This document shows positions 9,084 to 17,839 of a stretch of DNA of 64,000 nt, one piece after another. This stretch comes from Nordella sp. HKS 07 (GTDB taxonomy: Bacteria > Pseudomonadota > Alphaproteobacteria > Rhizobiales > Aestuariivirgaceae). Within the stretch, counting starts at the first letter, position 1; each line of letters starts with the position of its first letter. The notes under the pieces were generated by a model. That model saw nothing but the letters and a program-made list of their open reading frames with translations. It did no database searches and was not told the DNA's origin. The stretch lies in contig NZ_CP049258.1 in the NCBI RefSeq assembly GCF_011046735.1, positions 3,366,001 to 3,430,000 of the forward strand, in the 5' to 3' direction. Made by a program: the position numbers and the translations under genes.

Positions 9084-10247
9084 TTGCAGATACCTCAGCG
9101 CGGCTTCTCGGCCGCCGAATTCGAGAAACGCGCGGCGCGCGCGCAGAAAATCATGGACCGCCATGGCTTCGATGCGTTGCTCCTCACGGCGCCGCCCAAT
9201 GTGCGTTATTTCACCGGCTTCGATTCGCAATTCTGGGAAAGCCCGACCCGGCCCTGGTTCGTCGTCGTGCCGCGTGAGGGAGCGCCGATCGCGGTGATCC
9301 CGGAGATCGGCGCGCCAGAAATGGCGCTTACCGGGGTCAAGGATATCCGCACCTGGGCGGCGCCCAATCCGGAAGATGACGGCCTGTCGCTGCTCAAATC
9401 GACAATCGAGAGCCTGCCCCGCAAGCATGGCAAGGTCGGCGCCGAGATGGGCCGCGAAATGGCGCTGCGCATGCCGGTCGCGGAGTTCCTGCAATTGCGG
9501 GGCAGCTTGGGGCTCAGCCTCGAGAACGGATCGCCCTGCATCTGGGAAATCCGCATGGTCAAGACCGAAGCCGAGATCGCCCATATCCACTATATTTGCC
9601 AGATCGCCAGTGACGCCTATGAGGCGCTGCCATCGCAAATCAGGATCGGCGAGAGCGAGCGCGAGGTGGTGCGCAAACTGCGCATCGACATCGCCCGCCG
9701 CGGCGCCGATTCGACACCCTTCATGCCGGCCATATCGGGACTGGGCGGGGTGGCGCAGATCGTCTGCGGCCCGCACGACCGTCTGATCGAGGCGGGCGAC
9801 ATCCTGTTCATCGACACGGGCTCGACCTTCGACGGCTATTTCTGCGACTTCGACCGCAACTATGCGGTGGGCAAGGTATCGGACGAGGCGCATCGCGTGC
9901 ATGAGGCGCTGTGGCTGGCGACCGAGGCCGGCATTGCGGCCGCCGTGCCGGGTGCGAAGACCGACGATGTCTGGCGCGCCATGGCCAGGATCATCGAGGA
10001 CGCGGGCGCCATCGGCAACAATGTCGGCCGTCTCGGCCATGGCCTCGGCATGCAACTCACCGAGCCGCCGTCGCATCGCCTCGGTGACGGTACCGAGATC
10101 GTCGAGAACATGGTGCTCACCATCGAACCCGGCATGGAATATGCGCCGGGCAAGATGATCGTGCATGAGGAGAATATCGCGGTCACCAGGGATGGTCCGC
10201 GCCTCCTGACCAAGCGGGCGCCACGCGAGCTGCCGGTCATCCGCTGA
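9084..10247 (+). CDS. M24 family metallohydrolase (Xaa-Pro peptidase/creatinase/ectoine hydrolase-like)
   Basis: The 387-residue protein has an N-terminal creatinase-like domain (to about 155) and a C-terminal pita-bread catalytic domain. The five metal ligands are present: Asp244 and Asp255 (FIDTGSTFDGYFCDFDRNY), His319 (GRLGHGLGM), Glu348 (TIEPGM) and Glu362 (VHEENIAVT). The start is TTG at 9084, 4 bp after the previous stop, with AGAAAGGA as ribosome site; no ATG fits the N-terminal fold. Its place between an ammonia-lyase and an amino acid importer suggests hydrolysis of a small amino acid derivative, as in the ectoine hydrolase branch of the family. Confidence 0.87.
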   Translation: MQIPQRGFSAAEFEKRAARAQKIMDRHGFDALLLTAPPNVRYFTGFDSQFWESPTRPWFVVVPREGAPIAVIPEIGAPEMALTGVKDIRTWAAPNPEDDGLSLLKSTIESLPRKHGKVGAEMGREMALRMPVAEFLQLRGSLGLSLENGSPCIWEIRMVKTEAEIAHIHYICQIASDAYEALPSQIRIGESEREVVRKLRIDIARRGADSTPFMPAISGLGGVAQIVCGPHDRLIEAGDILFIDTGSTFDGYFCDFDRNYAVGKVSDEAHRVHEALWLATEAGIAAAVPGAKTDDVWRAMARIIEDAGAIGNNVGRLGHGLGMQLTEPPSHRLGDGTEIVENMVLTIEPGMEYAPGKMIVHEENIAVTRDGPRLLTKRAPRELPVIR

Positions 10248-10331
10248 ACCAAGCGCAACGCAGAAGCCAACGCCCGAGCGATTGGGCGAAGGAGACGCGC
10301 TGCCTGAATCATAAAAGCAAGGGAGTGAGAG

Positions 10332-11153
10332 ATGAGAATGACGAAACGCCTTCTGGTAGGACTATGCGCGGTGACACTTGCCTTCGGCCTCGCTGGCGCT
10401 CAGGCGGCCGAAGTGGAGACGATCGAGCAGGGCACACTTCTCATCGGCTCGGACCAGGTCTACCCGCCTTATGACTATATCGAGAATGGCGAGACCAAGG
10501 GGCTCGACGCCGATGTGATGGCCCTGATCGCGCCCAAGCTCGGGCTTTCGGTGAAATTCATCGACACGCGCTTCGCCAATCTGATCTCAGGATTGCAGGC
10601 TCAGCGCTACGACATGATCGCTTCGGCGCTTTATGTGACGCCTGCCCGCGCCAAGGTCGTCGACTACATTCCCTATGCCAAGACCGGCGGCTCGCTCATG
10701 GTGCGCGGCGACGACAGTTTCGCGCCAAAGAAGCCGGAAGAGCTGTGCGGCAAGCGGGTCGGTAATCTCAAAGGCGCCGCCTGGGTGCCCGAGCTCCAGA
10801 AGGTGTCGGACGCGAAATGCGCTTCCGAGCCGATCCAGGTGCAGGAATATGCGACCTCCGCGGAAGCTGTGCAGGCATTGTTCTCGCGCGGTGTCGATGT
10901 CGTCTTCGACGATGCCGGTGTCTCGCAGGCGGCCGTCATCACAGCCGGCGACCGCTTGCGTATCACCTCGGATGAAATTCTCTTCCCGGTGGTCATGGGC
11001 ATTGCCGTCAAGAAGGGCAACACGGCATTGGCGGAGCGCGTCGATACCGAGCTCAAGGCGCTCATCGCGTCCGGCGAATATGTGGAGCTTCTCAAGAAAT
11101 ACAATCTTGCCATGCCGACACCGGAAGAAATCCAGAAATCTCTGACCGAATAG
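10332..11153 (+). CDS. Polar amino acid ABC transporter substrate-binding protein
   Basis: The 273-residue protein has an export signal (cleavage likely after AQA near residue 27) and the family-3 solute-binding fold ([19 protein letters not shown], then [16 protein letters not shown]). It has a good ribosome site (AAGGGAGTGAGAG). It is the capture protein for the fused permease-ATPase that begins 14 bp downstream. The ligand is probably the amino acid or derivative degraded by the two enzymes upstream. Confidence 0.92.
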   Translation: MRMTKRLLVGLCAVTLAFGLAGAQAAEVETIEQGTLLIGSDQVYPPYDYIENGETKGLDADVMALIAPKLGLSVKFIDTRFANLISGLQAQRYDMIASALYVTPARAKVVDYIPYAKTGGSLMVRGDDSFAPKKPEELCGKRVGNLKGAAWVPELQKVSDAKCASEPIQVQEYATSAEAVQALFSRGVDVVFDDAGVSQAAVITAGDRLRITSDEILFPVVMGIAVKKGNTALAERVDTELKALIASGEYVELLKKYNLAMPTPEEIQKSLTE

Positions 11154-11166
11154 GGCTCGAGATCTC

Positions 11167-12657
11167 ATGGAATTCGATTGGACCTATCTGTTGCAGCTCT
11201 TCTGGAGCCGCGACTTCTGGAAGGCGACCCTTCTCGTCGTCGAATTGAGCCTTGCCGCCTGGGTTCTGAGCGTCGTGTTGGGTTTCCTCGTTGCTTTGGC
11301 ACGGCAGTCACCTTACTGGGCGGTGAGCCGGGCCGCCTCAGTGTACATATGGTTCTTCCGCAGCCTGCCGCTGCTGGTGCTTTTGATCTTCGTCTATAAC
11401 TTGCCGCAGGCTTTTCCCTCGACCGGCGCCTTTCTGTCCTTGCCTTTCGTCGCGGGGCTGATCGCTCTGGTGCTGAGCGAGACCGCCTATATCGCCGAGA
11501 TCCATCGCGGCGCGCTGATGGCGGTCAATCGCGGCCAGTATGAAGCGGGCCGCGTCCTGGGGCTCGGCAAGCTCGGCATCCAGCGCCTGATCGTCATCCC
11601 CCAGGCGCTGCGCATCGCATTGCCGGCGCTCGGCAACGAGTATGTCTCGATCGTCAAATTGACCTCGCTCGTCTCGGTCATATCGCTGTCGGAGATCCTG
11701 CTCGTCGGCCAGCGCTATTACACGCAGAATTTCAAGGTGATGGAGACCATGTTGGCGGTCGCCTTTTATTACGTGTTGATCGTCACCGTATTCGACCGCT
11801 TGCTCAAGCTCCTGGAGAAGCATCTCGATTTTTCGAAGAAAGAGACGGAGCTGTCGACGGCGACGGCCGACGGGCAAGCGTTCGCGGCGGTGCGTTTCAC
11901 CGCTTCTGCGCAACAGCCAGCCATCAGCCTCGAGCGCGGCGAGAAGCGTTTCGGCGAAAGTACTGTCTTCAGTGACCTCTCGTTGGCGGTCAAGCAAGGC
12001 GAGGTGGTGTCGATCATCGGGCCGTCGGGCTCCGGCAAGACGACCCTGATCCGCTCCTTGAACGGGCTCGAAGCCCTCCATCGCGGTGTGGTGCATCTCC
12101 ATGGCGTCGCCATTCTGGCTGGGAATGAGGAGAAGCTGAAGCCGCCGAAACTCAGCCATGAGTTGCTGGAAATCGGCATGGTGTTCCAGAGCTTCAATCT
12201 CTTCCCGCACAAGACGGTGCTGGAGAATGTGATGATGGCGCCCGTCTATCACAAGCGTGGCGGCCGGTCCGAGATCGAGGCGAAGGCCCGCCAGTTGCTT
12301 GACCAGGTCGGCATGCTCATGCATGAGAACAAATATCCGCATCAATTGTCGGGCGGCCAGCAGCAGCGCGTCGCCATCGCCCGGGCGCTGGCCATGGAGC
12401 CCCTGGTGCTGCTTTTCGACGAGCCGACCTCGGCGCTGGACCCTGAGACAGTCGGCGAGGTCCTGCGCATCATCGCGGATCTGGCGAAATCGGGCCGCAC
12501 CATGGTCATCGTCACCCATGAGATGAAATTCGCGCTCGATGTGTCAGACCGCGTGGTCTTCATGGAAAAGGGCCGCATCGCCTTCAACGGCTCGCCGGCC
12601 GAATTGCGCGAACAGGTGTCGCGCGGCGATCGGCTGGCGGACTTCGTCCGATTATAG
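11167..12657 (+). CDS. Amino acid ABC transporter: permease and ATPase fused in one chain
   Basis: The 496-residue protein is a fusion. Residues 1-225 form a HisM/GlnP-type permease with about five helices and the coupling loop near [21 protein letters not shown] (125-146). After a polar linker (226-250), residues 252-496 form a GlnQ-type ATPase with Walker A GPSGSGKT (285-292), Q-loop VFQSFNLFP, signature LSGGQQQ (394-400) and Walker B LLFDEP (415-420). No frame break or internal start is needed to explain it. A homodimer would supply both channel halves and both ATPase halves of the importer. Confidence 0.93.
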   Translation: MEFDWTYLLQLFWSRDFWKATLLVVELSLAAWVLSVVLGFLVALARQSPYWAVSRAASVYIWFFRSLPLLVLLIFVYNLPQAFPSTGAFLSLPFVAGLIALVLSETAYIAEIHRGALMAVNRGQYEAGRVLGLGKLGIQRLIVIPQALRIALPALGNEYVSIVKLTSLVSVISLSEILLVGQRYYTQNFKVMETMLAVAFYYVLIVTVFDRLLKLLEKHLDFSKKETELSTATADGQAFAAVRFTASAQQPAISLERGEKRFGESTVFSDLSLAVKQGEVVSIIGPSGSGKTTLIRSLNGLEALHRGVVHLHGVAILAGNEEKLKPPKLSHELLEIGMVFQSFNLFPHKTVLENVMMAPVYHKRGGRSEIEAKARQLLDQVGMLMHENKYPHQLSGGQQQRVAIARALAMEPLVLLFDEPTSALDPETVGEVLRIIADLAKSGRTMVIVTHEMKFALDVSDRVVFMEKGRIAFNGSPAELREQVSRGDRLADFVRL

Positions 12658-12668
12658 GAGAATGGCGC

Positions 12669-13895
12669 ATGGCCCTCAGCAATCTCGCGATCGATTCTGA
12701 CCGTCTCCTGAGCCGTCTTAAGCAATTGGGCGAGATCGGCCGAGACGGCGACGGCCGGCTCGTCCGGCTCGCGGCTTCCGATGCCGACAAGGCCGGTCGC
12801 GACCGGTTCGTCGCCTGGGCCAGGGAAGCGGGGCTCGCGGTCAAGGTGGATCGCGTCGGCAATATCTTCGCGCTCTGGACGGAGTCGGAGAACGCGCATG
12901 AGGCACCCTTGATGCTGGGCTCCCATATCGACACGGTGATTGATGCCGGCATCTATGATGGCTGTTATGGCGTGCTGGCCGGGCTCGAGGTGATCGCAAC
13001 CCTGAAGGAGGCACGCCTGACACCGAAACGGCCATTGGTCGTCGCCGCCTTCACCAATGAGGAGGGCGTGCGCTTTTCACCCGACATGATGGGCTCGCTC
13101 GCCTTTGCCGGCGGCATCACCGTCGATGAGGCGCTCGCCGCGCGCGGCACCGACGGCAAGCTCCTCGGCGAGGAACTGGCGCGCATCGGTTATGCCGGGT
13201 CAGATGATGTCGCGCGGCCCGCCGCCTATATCGAGCTCCATATCGAGCAGGGGCCGGTGCTGGAGCGCGAGGGCATCGCCATCGGCGCCGTCGAAAATCT
13301 GCAAGGCATCTCCTGGCAGCGCATCACGCTCGAAGGTGTGGCCAATCACGCCGGCACCACGCCCATGGCGATGCGCCACGATGCCGGCTTTGCCGCCGCC
13401 TCCGTCATCACATTTCTGTATGAGCGCGCCAAGGCTTCGGCGTCGGGCACGGTGGCGACGGTCGGCACCATCGCTTTCGAGCCCAATGCCATCAATGTCA
13501 TACCCGCGCGGTCCATTTTCACAATCGATCTACGCGATCCCGACGAAACGAGCCTCAAGTCCCATGAGCAGGCGCTTGCCGATTACCTGAACGCGCTGGA
13601 AGGGATTACGGTCTCGGTCGAGCGCCTCGCCCGTTTCGAACCGGTTATCTTCGATCAGGGGCTGGTGCGCGAGATCGGAGCGGCGGCGAAGGCGCGCGGC
13701 CACACGGTGCGCCGCATGACCTCGGGCGCCGGGCATGATGCGCAGATGCTCGCGCGCATCGCACCCGCGGCGATGATCTTCGTGCCGAGCATCGGCGGCA
13801 TCAGCCACAATCCGAAGGAATTCACGCCTGATGCCGACCTCATCGCCGGCGCCAATGTGCTGCTCGATGTGGTGCGGACCCTGTCAATCCGCTGA
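12669..13895 (+). CDS. M20 family amidohydrolase (N-carbamoyl amino acid/allantoate hydrolase type)
   Basis: The 408-residue protein has the two-metal M20 site: His and Asp in LGSHIDTVIDAG, the Glu pair in TNEEGVRFSPDMMGS, His in ELHIEQGPVLE and a late His in HNPKEFT. The lid domain lies at about 205-325. This subgroup cleaves N-carbamoyl or ureido amino acids and allantoate. It starts 11 bp after the transporter gene and closes the operon, so it probably opens an N-acyl or N-carbamoyl group on the imported compound. Confidence 0.88.
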   Translation: MALSNLAIDSDRLLSRLKQLGEIGRDGDGRLVRLAASDADKAGRDRFVAWAREAGLAVKVDRVGNIFALWTESENAHEAPLMLGSHIDTVIDAGIYDGCYGVLAGLEVIATLKEARLTPKRPLVVAAFTNEEGVRFSPDMMGSLAFAGGITVDEALAARGTDGKLLGEELARIGYAGSDDVARPAAYIELHIEQGPVLEREGIAIGAVENLQGISWQRITLEGVANHAGTTPMAMRHDAGFAAASVITFLYERAKASASGTVATVGTIAFEPNAINVIPARSIFTIDLRDPDETSLKSHEQALADYLNALEGITVSVERLARFEPVIFDQGLVREIGAAAKARGHTVRRMTSGAGHDAQMLARIAPAAMIFVPSIGGISHNPKEFTPDADLIAGANVLLDVVRTLSIR

Positions 13896-13896
13896 G

Positions 13897-13972
13897 AACA
13901 GCAGATTAACAGGGGAATTTTTACAGCGGATTTACAGGGGAATAACAGCGGATTTGCAGCGATTTGCAGGGA
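13897..13972. repeat. Degenerate short tandem repeats (ACAGNGGATTTACAGGGGAA-like)
   Basis: Three to four imperfect copies of a roughly 21-bp unit follow the stop of the M20 gene: one near 13897, one near 13922 and one near 13943, the last continuing into a shorter GCGATTTGCAGGG copy. They are A/T-richer than the genes and have no coding potential. The role is unknown. Confidence 0.6.
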
Positions 13973-13975
13973 GTT

Positions 13976-14010
13976 GGAAAATACAGTTATGCCCGACACC
14001 GGTATTTTCC
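13976..14010. terminator. Hairpin between convergent genes
   Basis: The perfect 9-bp arms GGAAAATAC and GTATTTTCC enclose a 17-nt loop. The element lies between the plus-strand M20 gene and the minus-strand oxidoreductase, where both transcripts should end. No long T-run follows, so a factor-assisted or REP-like role is also possible. Confidence 0.5.
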
Positions 14011-14046
14011 ATCTCACGCGCCGGCCCACGATCGCAAGAGTAGCGC

Positions 14047-15030
14047 TTATGAAACCTCCAGCAGCAGCTTCCCCGACACTGTGCGTGATGCGAGCAGCTC
14101 ATGCGCCTTGCCGGCCTCCGGCAAAGGCAGGATGGCCTCGATCGGCAGCGTGAGCTTCCCCATCACCAGGCCCTCGGTTATGGCTCTGATGCCGCGCCGC
14201 CAGACAGCCGAGCCTGGCCTCGCATGCAGGAATTCGAACCCTGCCATGGATGTCGAGCGCTGATAGAGCTTGGCGCGGATATTGAAATGCGGATCACCCG
14301 CCGCCTCGCCGATATTGATCAGCCGGCCGAAATAACGCAGCACATCGAAGCTGCGCTCGAGAATGTCGGCGCCCAGCGAATCGATCACCAGATCGACGCC
14401 GCGTCCGTCGGTCAGCCGCATCACCTCGGCGACAAAATCCTGCCGCGAGCGGTCGATGACATGGGCGGCGCCAAGCTTGAGGGGGCCCTCGGCCTTACCG
14501 GCCGAGCCGACCGTCCCAATCACCCGGGCGCCCTTGGCCGAGGCGATCTGCGTCAGCATGAGGCCGACGGCGCCGCCAATGGCATGAATGAGAATTGTCT
14601 CGCCGCGGCGCAACGGATAGGCGGTGTTGAGGAGATGCCAGGCGGTGATGGACGCGGCGGGGATCGCCGCCGCCAGCTTCAGATCGATGCCGGCCGACAA
14701 GTTGATCACATAGTCCGCCGGCACGACGCAATATTCGGCATAGCCGCCGAGCATCCGGGGACCGGTGATCGCCGCCACCGGTGCGCCGATCTTCACGCCG
14801 CGAACCCCAGGCCCTACGGTGTCGACATGGCCCGACACTTCGAGGCCGATGATCGCCGGATAGGCGATCGGATCCGGATAGTTGCCGAGCCGCTTCTGGA
14901 TATCGCCCCAATTCACCCCGCAATAACAAACCTTGATGCGCACCTCGCCGGCGCCGGGTTCGGGTGTCGCGACCTCTTCCCAGCGGAACACCTCCGGGCC
15001 GCCCGTATGAGGAAGGACGAGGGCGCGCAT
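14047..15030 (-). CDS. Quinone oxidoreductase-like zinc-type alcohol dehydrogenase superfamily protein
   Basis: The 327-residue protein is a medium-chain dehydrogenase/reductase of the quinone oxidoreductase branch: an N-terminal GroES-like domain (GPEVFRWEEVATPEPGAGEV) and a Rossmann domain with a nucleotide loop near HAIGGAVGLMLTQIASAKGA. Catalytic-zinc cysteines are not obvious, which fits NADPH-dependent enone reductases. Its ATG overlaps the stop of the ureohydrolase gene by one base (TGATG), so it is translationally coupled as the last gene of the minus-strand operon. The substrate is unknown. Confidence 0.87.
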   Translation of the reverse strand: MRALVLPHTGGPEVFRWEEVATPEPGAGEVRIKVCYCGVNWGDIQKRLGNYPDPIAYPAIIGLEVSGHVDTVGPGVRGVKIGAPVAAITGPRMLGGYAEYCVVPADYVINLSAGIDLKLAAAIPAASITAWHLLNTAYPLRRGETILIHAIGGAVGLMLTQIASAKGARVIGTVGSAGKAEGPLKLGAAHVIDRSRQDFVAEVMRLTDGRGVDLVIDSLGADILERSFDVLRYFGRLINIGEAAGDPHFNIRAKLYQRSTSMAGFEFLHARPGSAVWRRGIRAITEGLVMGKLTLPIEAILPLPEAGKAHELLASRTVSGKLLLEVS

Positions 15031-16013
15031 CAGCGTCTGTCCCAGGCGCGGATCTTGCCGGCCTTGCGGGCGGCGAGGCAGGTAATCGCCTCGACCATCA
15101 ATTTTGCTGCGAGCGTCGAGGTATGTCCGGTCTTCGAATCGTAATCGGGAGAGACTTCGACGACGTCGAAGCCGCAGAAACCCCTTTCGCAGCCGAGCCG
15201 GACTCCATTGATGATCTCGCGCGCCGTGAAGCCGCCCGGCTCGATGCTGTTGGTTCCGGGCGCAAAGGCGGGGTCGATCACGTCGATGTCGACGCTCACA
15301 TAGGGCGGGCGGCCGTCCCGCGACACGATGTCGAGCGCTTCTTCGACGATCGCCTCGATGCCGCGCTTCTGGACGACGCGGTCAGGATAGATGGTGATGC
15401 CGAGCTCACGCGCGAGCGGCGTCCATTCCGGCAGGTTGCGGGCACCCTTGGGGCCGATGATGGCGATGCGCTTGGGATCGATCTCCGGCAGCTCGCAGAT
15501 GCGCAAGACCGGCGAGGCGCGCGTCAGCCGGTCGTTGTTGAAATTCTCGGAAAGATCGAGATGCGTGTCGAACAGCAGGAAGCCGAGCGGCCCGCCTTGG
15601 CGTGCGGCGACCGACTTCACCGCGGGATAAGTCACGCCGTGATCGCCGCCCATCATCAGGGGGACGGCGCCGATGCGCTGGATCTCGGCGATGCGGTCCT
15701 CGAGCCTGCGATAGCTCAAAGGTGTGTCGCCCGGCATGACGTCGATGTCGCCGCAATCGGTCACCGTGACATGATCGAGCGTCTCGAGGTCCCAATCGAA
15801 ATGATAGGAGCCGAAGAGCAGCGAATATTTGCGGATCTCCTGCGGTGCCCGCCGGGTGGCACCACCGCGGAAGGTGGCGATGCCGTCATAGGGCATGCCG
15901 ACGACGACGGCATCGGGATTGCCAGCTTTGGCGAGATCGGGCGTATAGGCCGAGCCCATGAAGGCGGGCACGTCGCCGAAGATCTTGGGGATTTCATTGG
16001 GTGATAGGGCCAT
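15030..16013 (-). CDS. Arginase/agmatinase family ureohydrolase
   Basis: The 327-residue protein carries the two-manganese ureohydrolase motifs: GGDHGVTYP, then DTHLDLSEN (DAHxD in most relatives; Thr for Ala here) and SVDIDVIDPAFAPGT. I chose the ATG at 16013 (MALSPNEIPK); the frame stays open upstream into the next gene but only as a shadow of it. The family removes urea (or a similar group) from guanidino compounds. The neighbours are a creatininase-like enzyme, DUF2848 and DUF1989 proteins, so a guanidino or ureido intermediate is plausible. Confidence 0.88.
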   Translation of the reverse strand: MALSPNEIPKIFGDVPAFMGSAYTPDLAKAGNPDAVVVGMPYDGIATFRGGATRRAPQEIRKYSLLFGSYHFDWDLETLDHVTVTDCGDIDVMPGDTPLSYRRLEDRIAEIQRIGAVPLMMGGDHGVTYPAVKSVAARQGGPLGFLLFDTHLDLSENFNNDRLTRASPVLRICELPEIDPKRIAIIGPKGARNLPEWTPLARELGITIYPDRVVQKRGIEAIVEEALDIVSRDGRPPYVSVDIDVIDPAFAPGTNSIEPGGFTAREIINGVRLGCERGFCGFDVVEVSPDYDSKTGHTSTLAAKLMVEAITCLAARKAGKIRAWDRR

Positions 16014-16033
16014 TCTTGCCTCCGGAATTGAGA

Positions 16034-16702
16034 TCAATACAGCGGCTTGAGCGCCGTGACGGTGAAGCCGTGCCGTATCTCGCGGCCTCTCAGCGGATCG
16101 GTGATCGTCATGTCGATGCGATAGGGCGCCGGCGGATAGGCGCCCTTGCTCGCAATGGTGCCGGAAAAGACCATCCGGCCATTGGCCTCGATGCCGTCCA
16201 GTGCCGCGAGCTTCGCGAGCAAGGTCTCGGGGCGGATCAGGGCGGCGAGCCGGTCCTGCTGCAAAATCGTGCCGTTGCAGGCGAGCCTCAGCTCGAGATC
16301 GTCCCAATGCGCCAGCACATCGTCGAGCGGCCAGGCGCCGCCCGCCAGCACCTTGGGGCAGAGATTCTTGGATTTTTCGCTCGACAGCTCACGCTCGACC
16401 TCGATGTCGCACTGGTCGTTGCCGACCGTGACATAGAACCTGTCCTGCCAGGCGAAGAGGACATATTCCACCTCCGCCACCGTATCCGGCCCATAGACGG
16501 TGATCTCGGCGCCTTGCGTGATGAGGCGCGGCGCGACCGGCCAGAGCATAGGCGCGAAAGGCGGGCGCTTGACGCCCTGGCGCGCCATCTCCTCGATATG
16601 GGCCTCGACGTCGGCGGCGCTGCGCCCGGCGAAGCCTGCCAGCACGAGCCGGCCGATCACCGGCTCGACGCGGCCGCCATCGGCTAGGTTGAAAGACAGC
16701 AT
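16034..16702 (-). CDS. DUF2848 family protein
   Basis: The 222-residue soluble protein matches the DUF2848 family in length and in motifs such as YVTVGNDQCDIEVE and SSEKSKNLCPKVLAGG, with a fumarylacetoacetate-hydrolase-like overall feel (VFSGTIASKGA). Its biochemical role is not established. It lies 7 bp from the creatininase-like gene and 20 bp before the ureohydrolase, and such proteins often sit next to amide and urea-cleaving enzymes. I would treat it as a candidate hydrolase of this pathway. Confidence 0.75.
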   Translation of the reverse strand: MLSFNLADGGRVEPVIGRLVLAGFAGRSAADVEAHIEEMARQGVKRPPFAPMLWPVAPRLITQGAEITVYGPDTVAEVEYVLFAWQDRFYVTVGNDQCDIEVERELSSEKSKNLCPKVLAGGAWPLDDVLAHWDDLELRLACNGTILQQDRLAALIRPETLLAKLAALDGIEANGRMVFSGTIASKGAYPPAPYRIDMTITDPLRGREIRHGFTVTALKPLY

Positions 16703-16709
16703 CGCCGTC

Positions 16710-17495
16710 CTACCGGGCTTTGCCGGCGCCGAACTCCTCGGCGAGCGCCTGCTCCATGCGTGTGATGACGTCGGCCAGCAGCCATTCGCCCTTTTCCGCC
16801 GACGCGCCCGCCGTCATCGACAGGACGCCGGACGGCGGCACTTCCGTAACCGGCCCCGGGAAGCGGTCATAGGGCTTGAACTTCGCCGGTCCGTCATTCT
16901 TCGCCTGGCTCAGATCGACGAGATCGGGCTTGAGCACCTGCATCAGCGACGTCTCGATGACGCTCGCATGTTCGAGCTCGATGCCCGGATAGCCATTGGG
17001 GAAGACGCGGGCCAGCGTCTCGGGGCGCACCAGCTCCCAATGATCGAGGCGCAGGATCTTGAGATCGCCGAGGCGGTCGCGGCCGATATGATCGAGCGCG
17101 AGTTCGATCGCCTCGACCATCGGCCAGGTGTTCTCATAATGTCCGTTGACGATGACGATGCGCCGGGCGCCGTGCCGGAAAAGCTCGGTGAGAATGTCGC
17201 GCAGCAGCAGCGTGAGTGTCGCGGCGGTGATGTTGATGGTTCCCGGAAAGGCCGGGCCGCCGCCGGAGCGCGGCTGCGAGCGGTTGCCATAGGCAACCGT
17301 CGGCGCGACCAACCCGCCGCAGAAGCGGGCGAGCCTTTCGCAAATGGCGGAGGGAATGATGGCATCGACGCCCAGCGGCAGATGCCGGCCATGTTGCTCG
17401 GTAGCGCCGACCGGCACGAAGACGACCGCGCCCTGGGCGATGCGCCGCTCGAATTCCGGCCAGCTGATATCAGCAATATTGATCCGCTCGCTCAT
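16710..17495 (-). CDS. Creatininase family amidohydrolase
   Basis: The 261-residue protein has the creatininase metal site: Glu and His in VGATEQHGRHLPLGVDAI with the following Asp, His in VNGHYEN and a later Glu in IELEHAS. The ATG at 17495 (MSERINIADI) is preceded by GGGAGGAAG; upstream in-frame codons run into a repeat. Relatives open cyclic amides such as creatinine or act on formamides in cofactor pathways. Here the context (deacetylase-like, DUF1989 and ureohydrolase genes) favours a cyclic or N-acyl amide step in catabolism. Confidence 0.87.
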   Translation of the reverse strand: MSERINIADISWPEFERRIAQGAVVFVPVGATEQHGRHLPLGVDAIIPSAICERLARFCGGLVAPTVAYGNRSQPRSGGGPAFPGTINITAATLTLLLRDILTELFRHGARRIVIVNGHYENTWPMVEAIELALDHIGRDRLGDLKILRLDHWELVRPETLARVFPNGYPGIELEHASVIETSLMQVLKPDLVDLSQAKNDGPAKFKPYDRFPGPVTEVPPSGVLSMTAGASAEKGEWLLADVITRMEQALAEEFGAGKAR

Positions 17496-17536
17496 TTCTT
17501 CCTCCCTATCCCGCAAAATGACTATAGTCGTTAACG

Positions 17537-17646
17537 CCCTCATGCTGAGGCGCGAGCGAAGCGAGCCTCGAAGCATGATCCAGGCACGAAGTCTTGCCGC
17601 TTGCCACCCTTCGAGGGCCGCTGCGCGGCCACCTCAGGGTGAGGGT
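17537..17646. repeat. Inverted REP-like pair (CTGAGG family)
   Basis: This is a second copy of the family seen at 2372-2490. One unit reads CATGCTGAGG with a GCGAGC-GAA-GCGAGC-like core and CCTCGAAGCAT; the opposed unit reads CCCTTCGAGGGCC and ends CACCTCAGGGTGAGGG. It lies upstream of the creatininase gene start. Confidence 0.8.
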
Positions 17647-17657
17647 TGCAGATGAGG

Positions 17658-17733
17658 CTAGTGTGCTGAACGCGAAGTTCCTGATATCAGGTGGCTTGCA
17701 CGGACAGGAACTTCGCGTTCAAAAGCACACTAG
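17658..17733. repeat. Long palindrome 1 of a tandem pair (CTAGTGT-ended)
   Basis: The left arm (17658-17683) begins CTAGTGTGCT and the right arm (17705-17733) ends AGCACACTAG. The two arms are reverse complements over about 26 bp except for a 3-base insertion; the loop is about 21 nt. The ends CTAGTGT/ACACTAG are shared with the second palindrome, 14 bp away. It looks like a small non-autonomous palindromic element. No coding potential. Confidence 0.8.
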
Positions 17734-17747
17734 ATTCATTAGGTTTT

Positions 17748-17822
17748 CTAGTGTCCTTCCGAATCCGAAGTTCGCTCGGAAGGTCCCGCTGGCTTTGGCG
17801 AACTTCGGATTCGGGACACTAG
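17748..17822. repeat. Long palindrome 2 of a tandem pair (CTAGTGT-ended)
   Basis: The left arm (17748-17775) and right arm (17798-17822) are reverse complements over 25 bp except for a 3-base insertion. The ends are CTAGTGTC and GACACTAG. A second possible hairpin, CCTTCCGA with TCGGAAGG, is nested in the left half. With palindrome 1 and the REP pair it fills the 344-bp gap 17496-17839 that splits the operon between the deacetylase-like and creatininase-like genes. Confidence 0.8.
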
Positions 17823-17839
17823 TCTCATCACGCCTTAAT

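Noticed and set aside
11338-12519. Long minus-strand frame opposite the permease-ATPase fusion
   Set aside because: It is an antisense shadow; the plus-strand protein has all ABC motifs.
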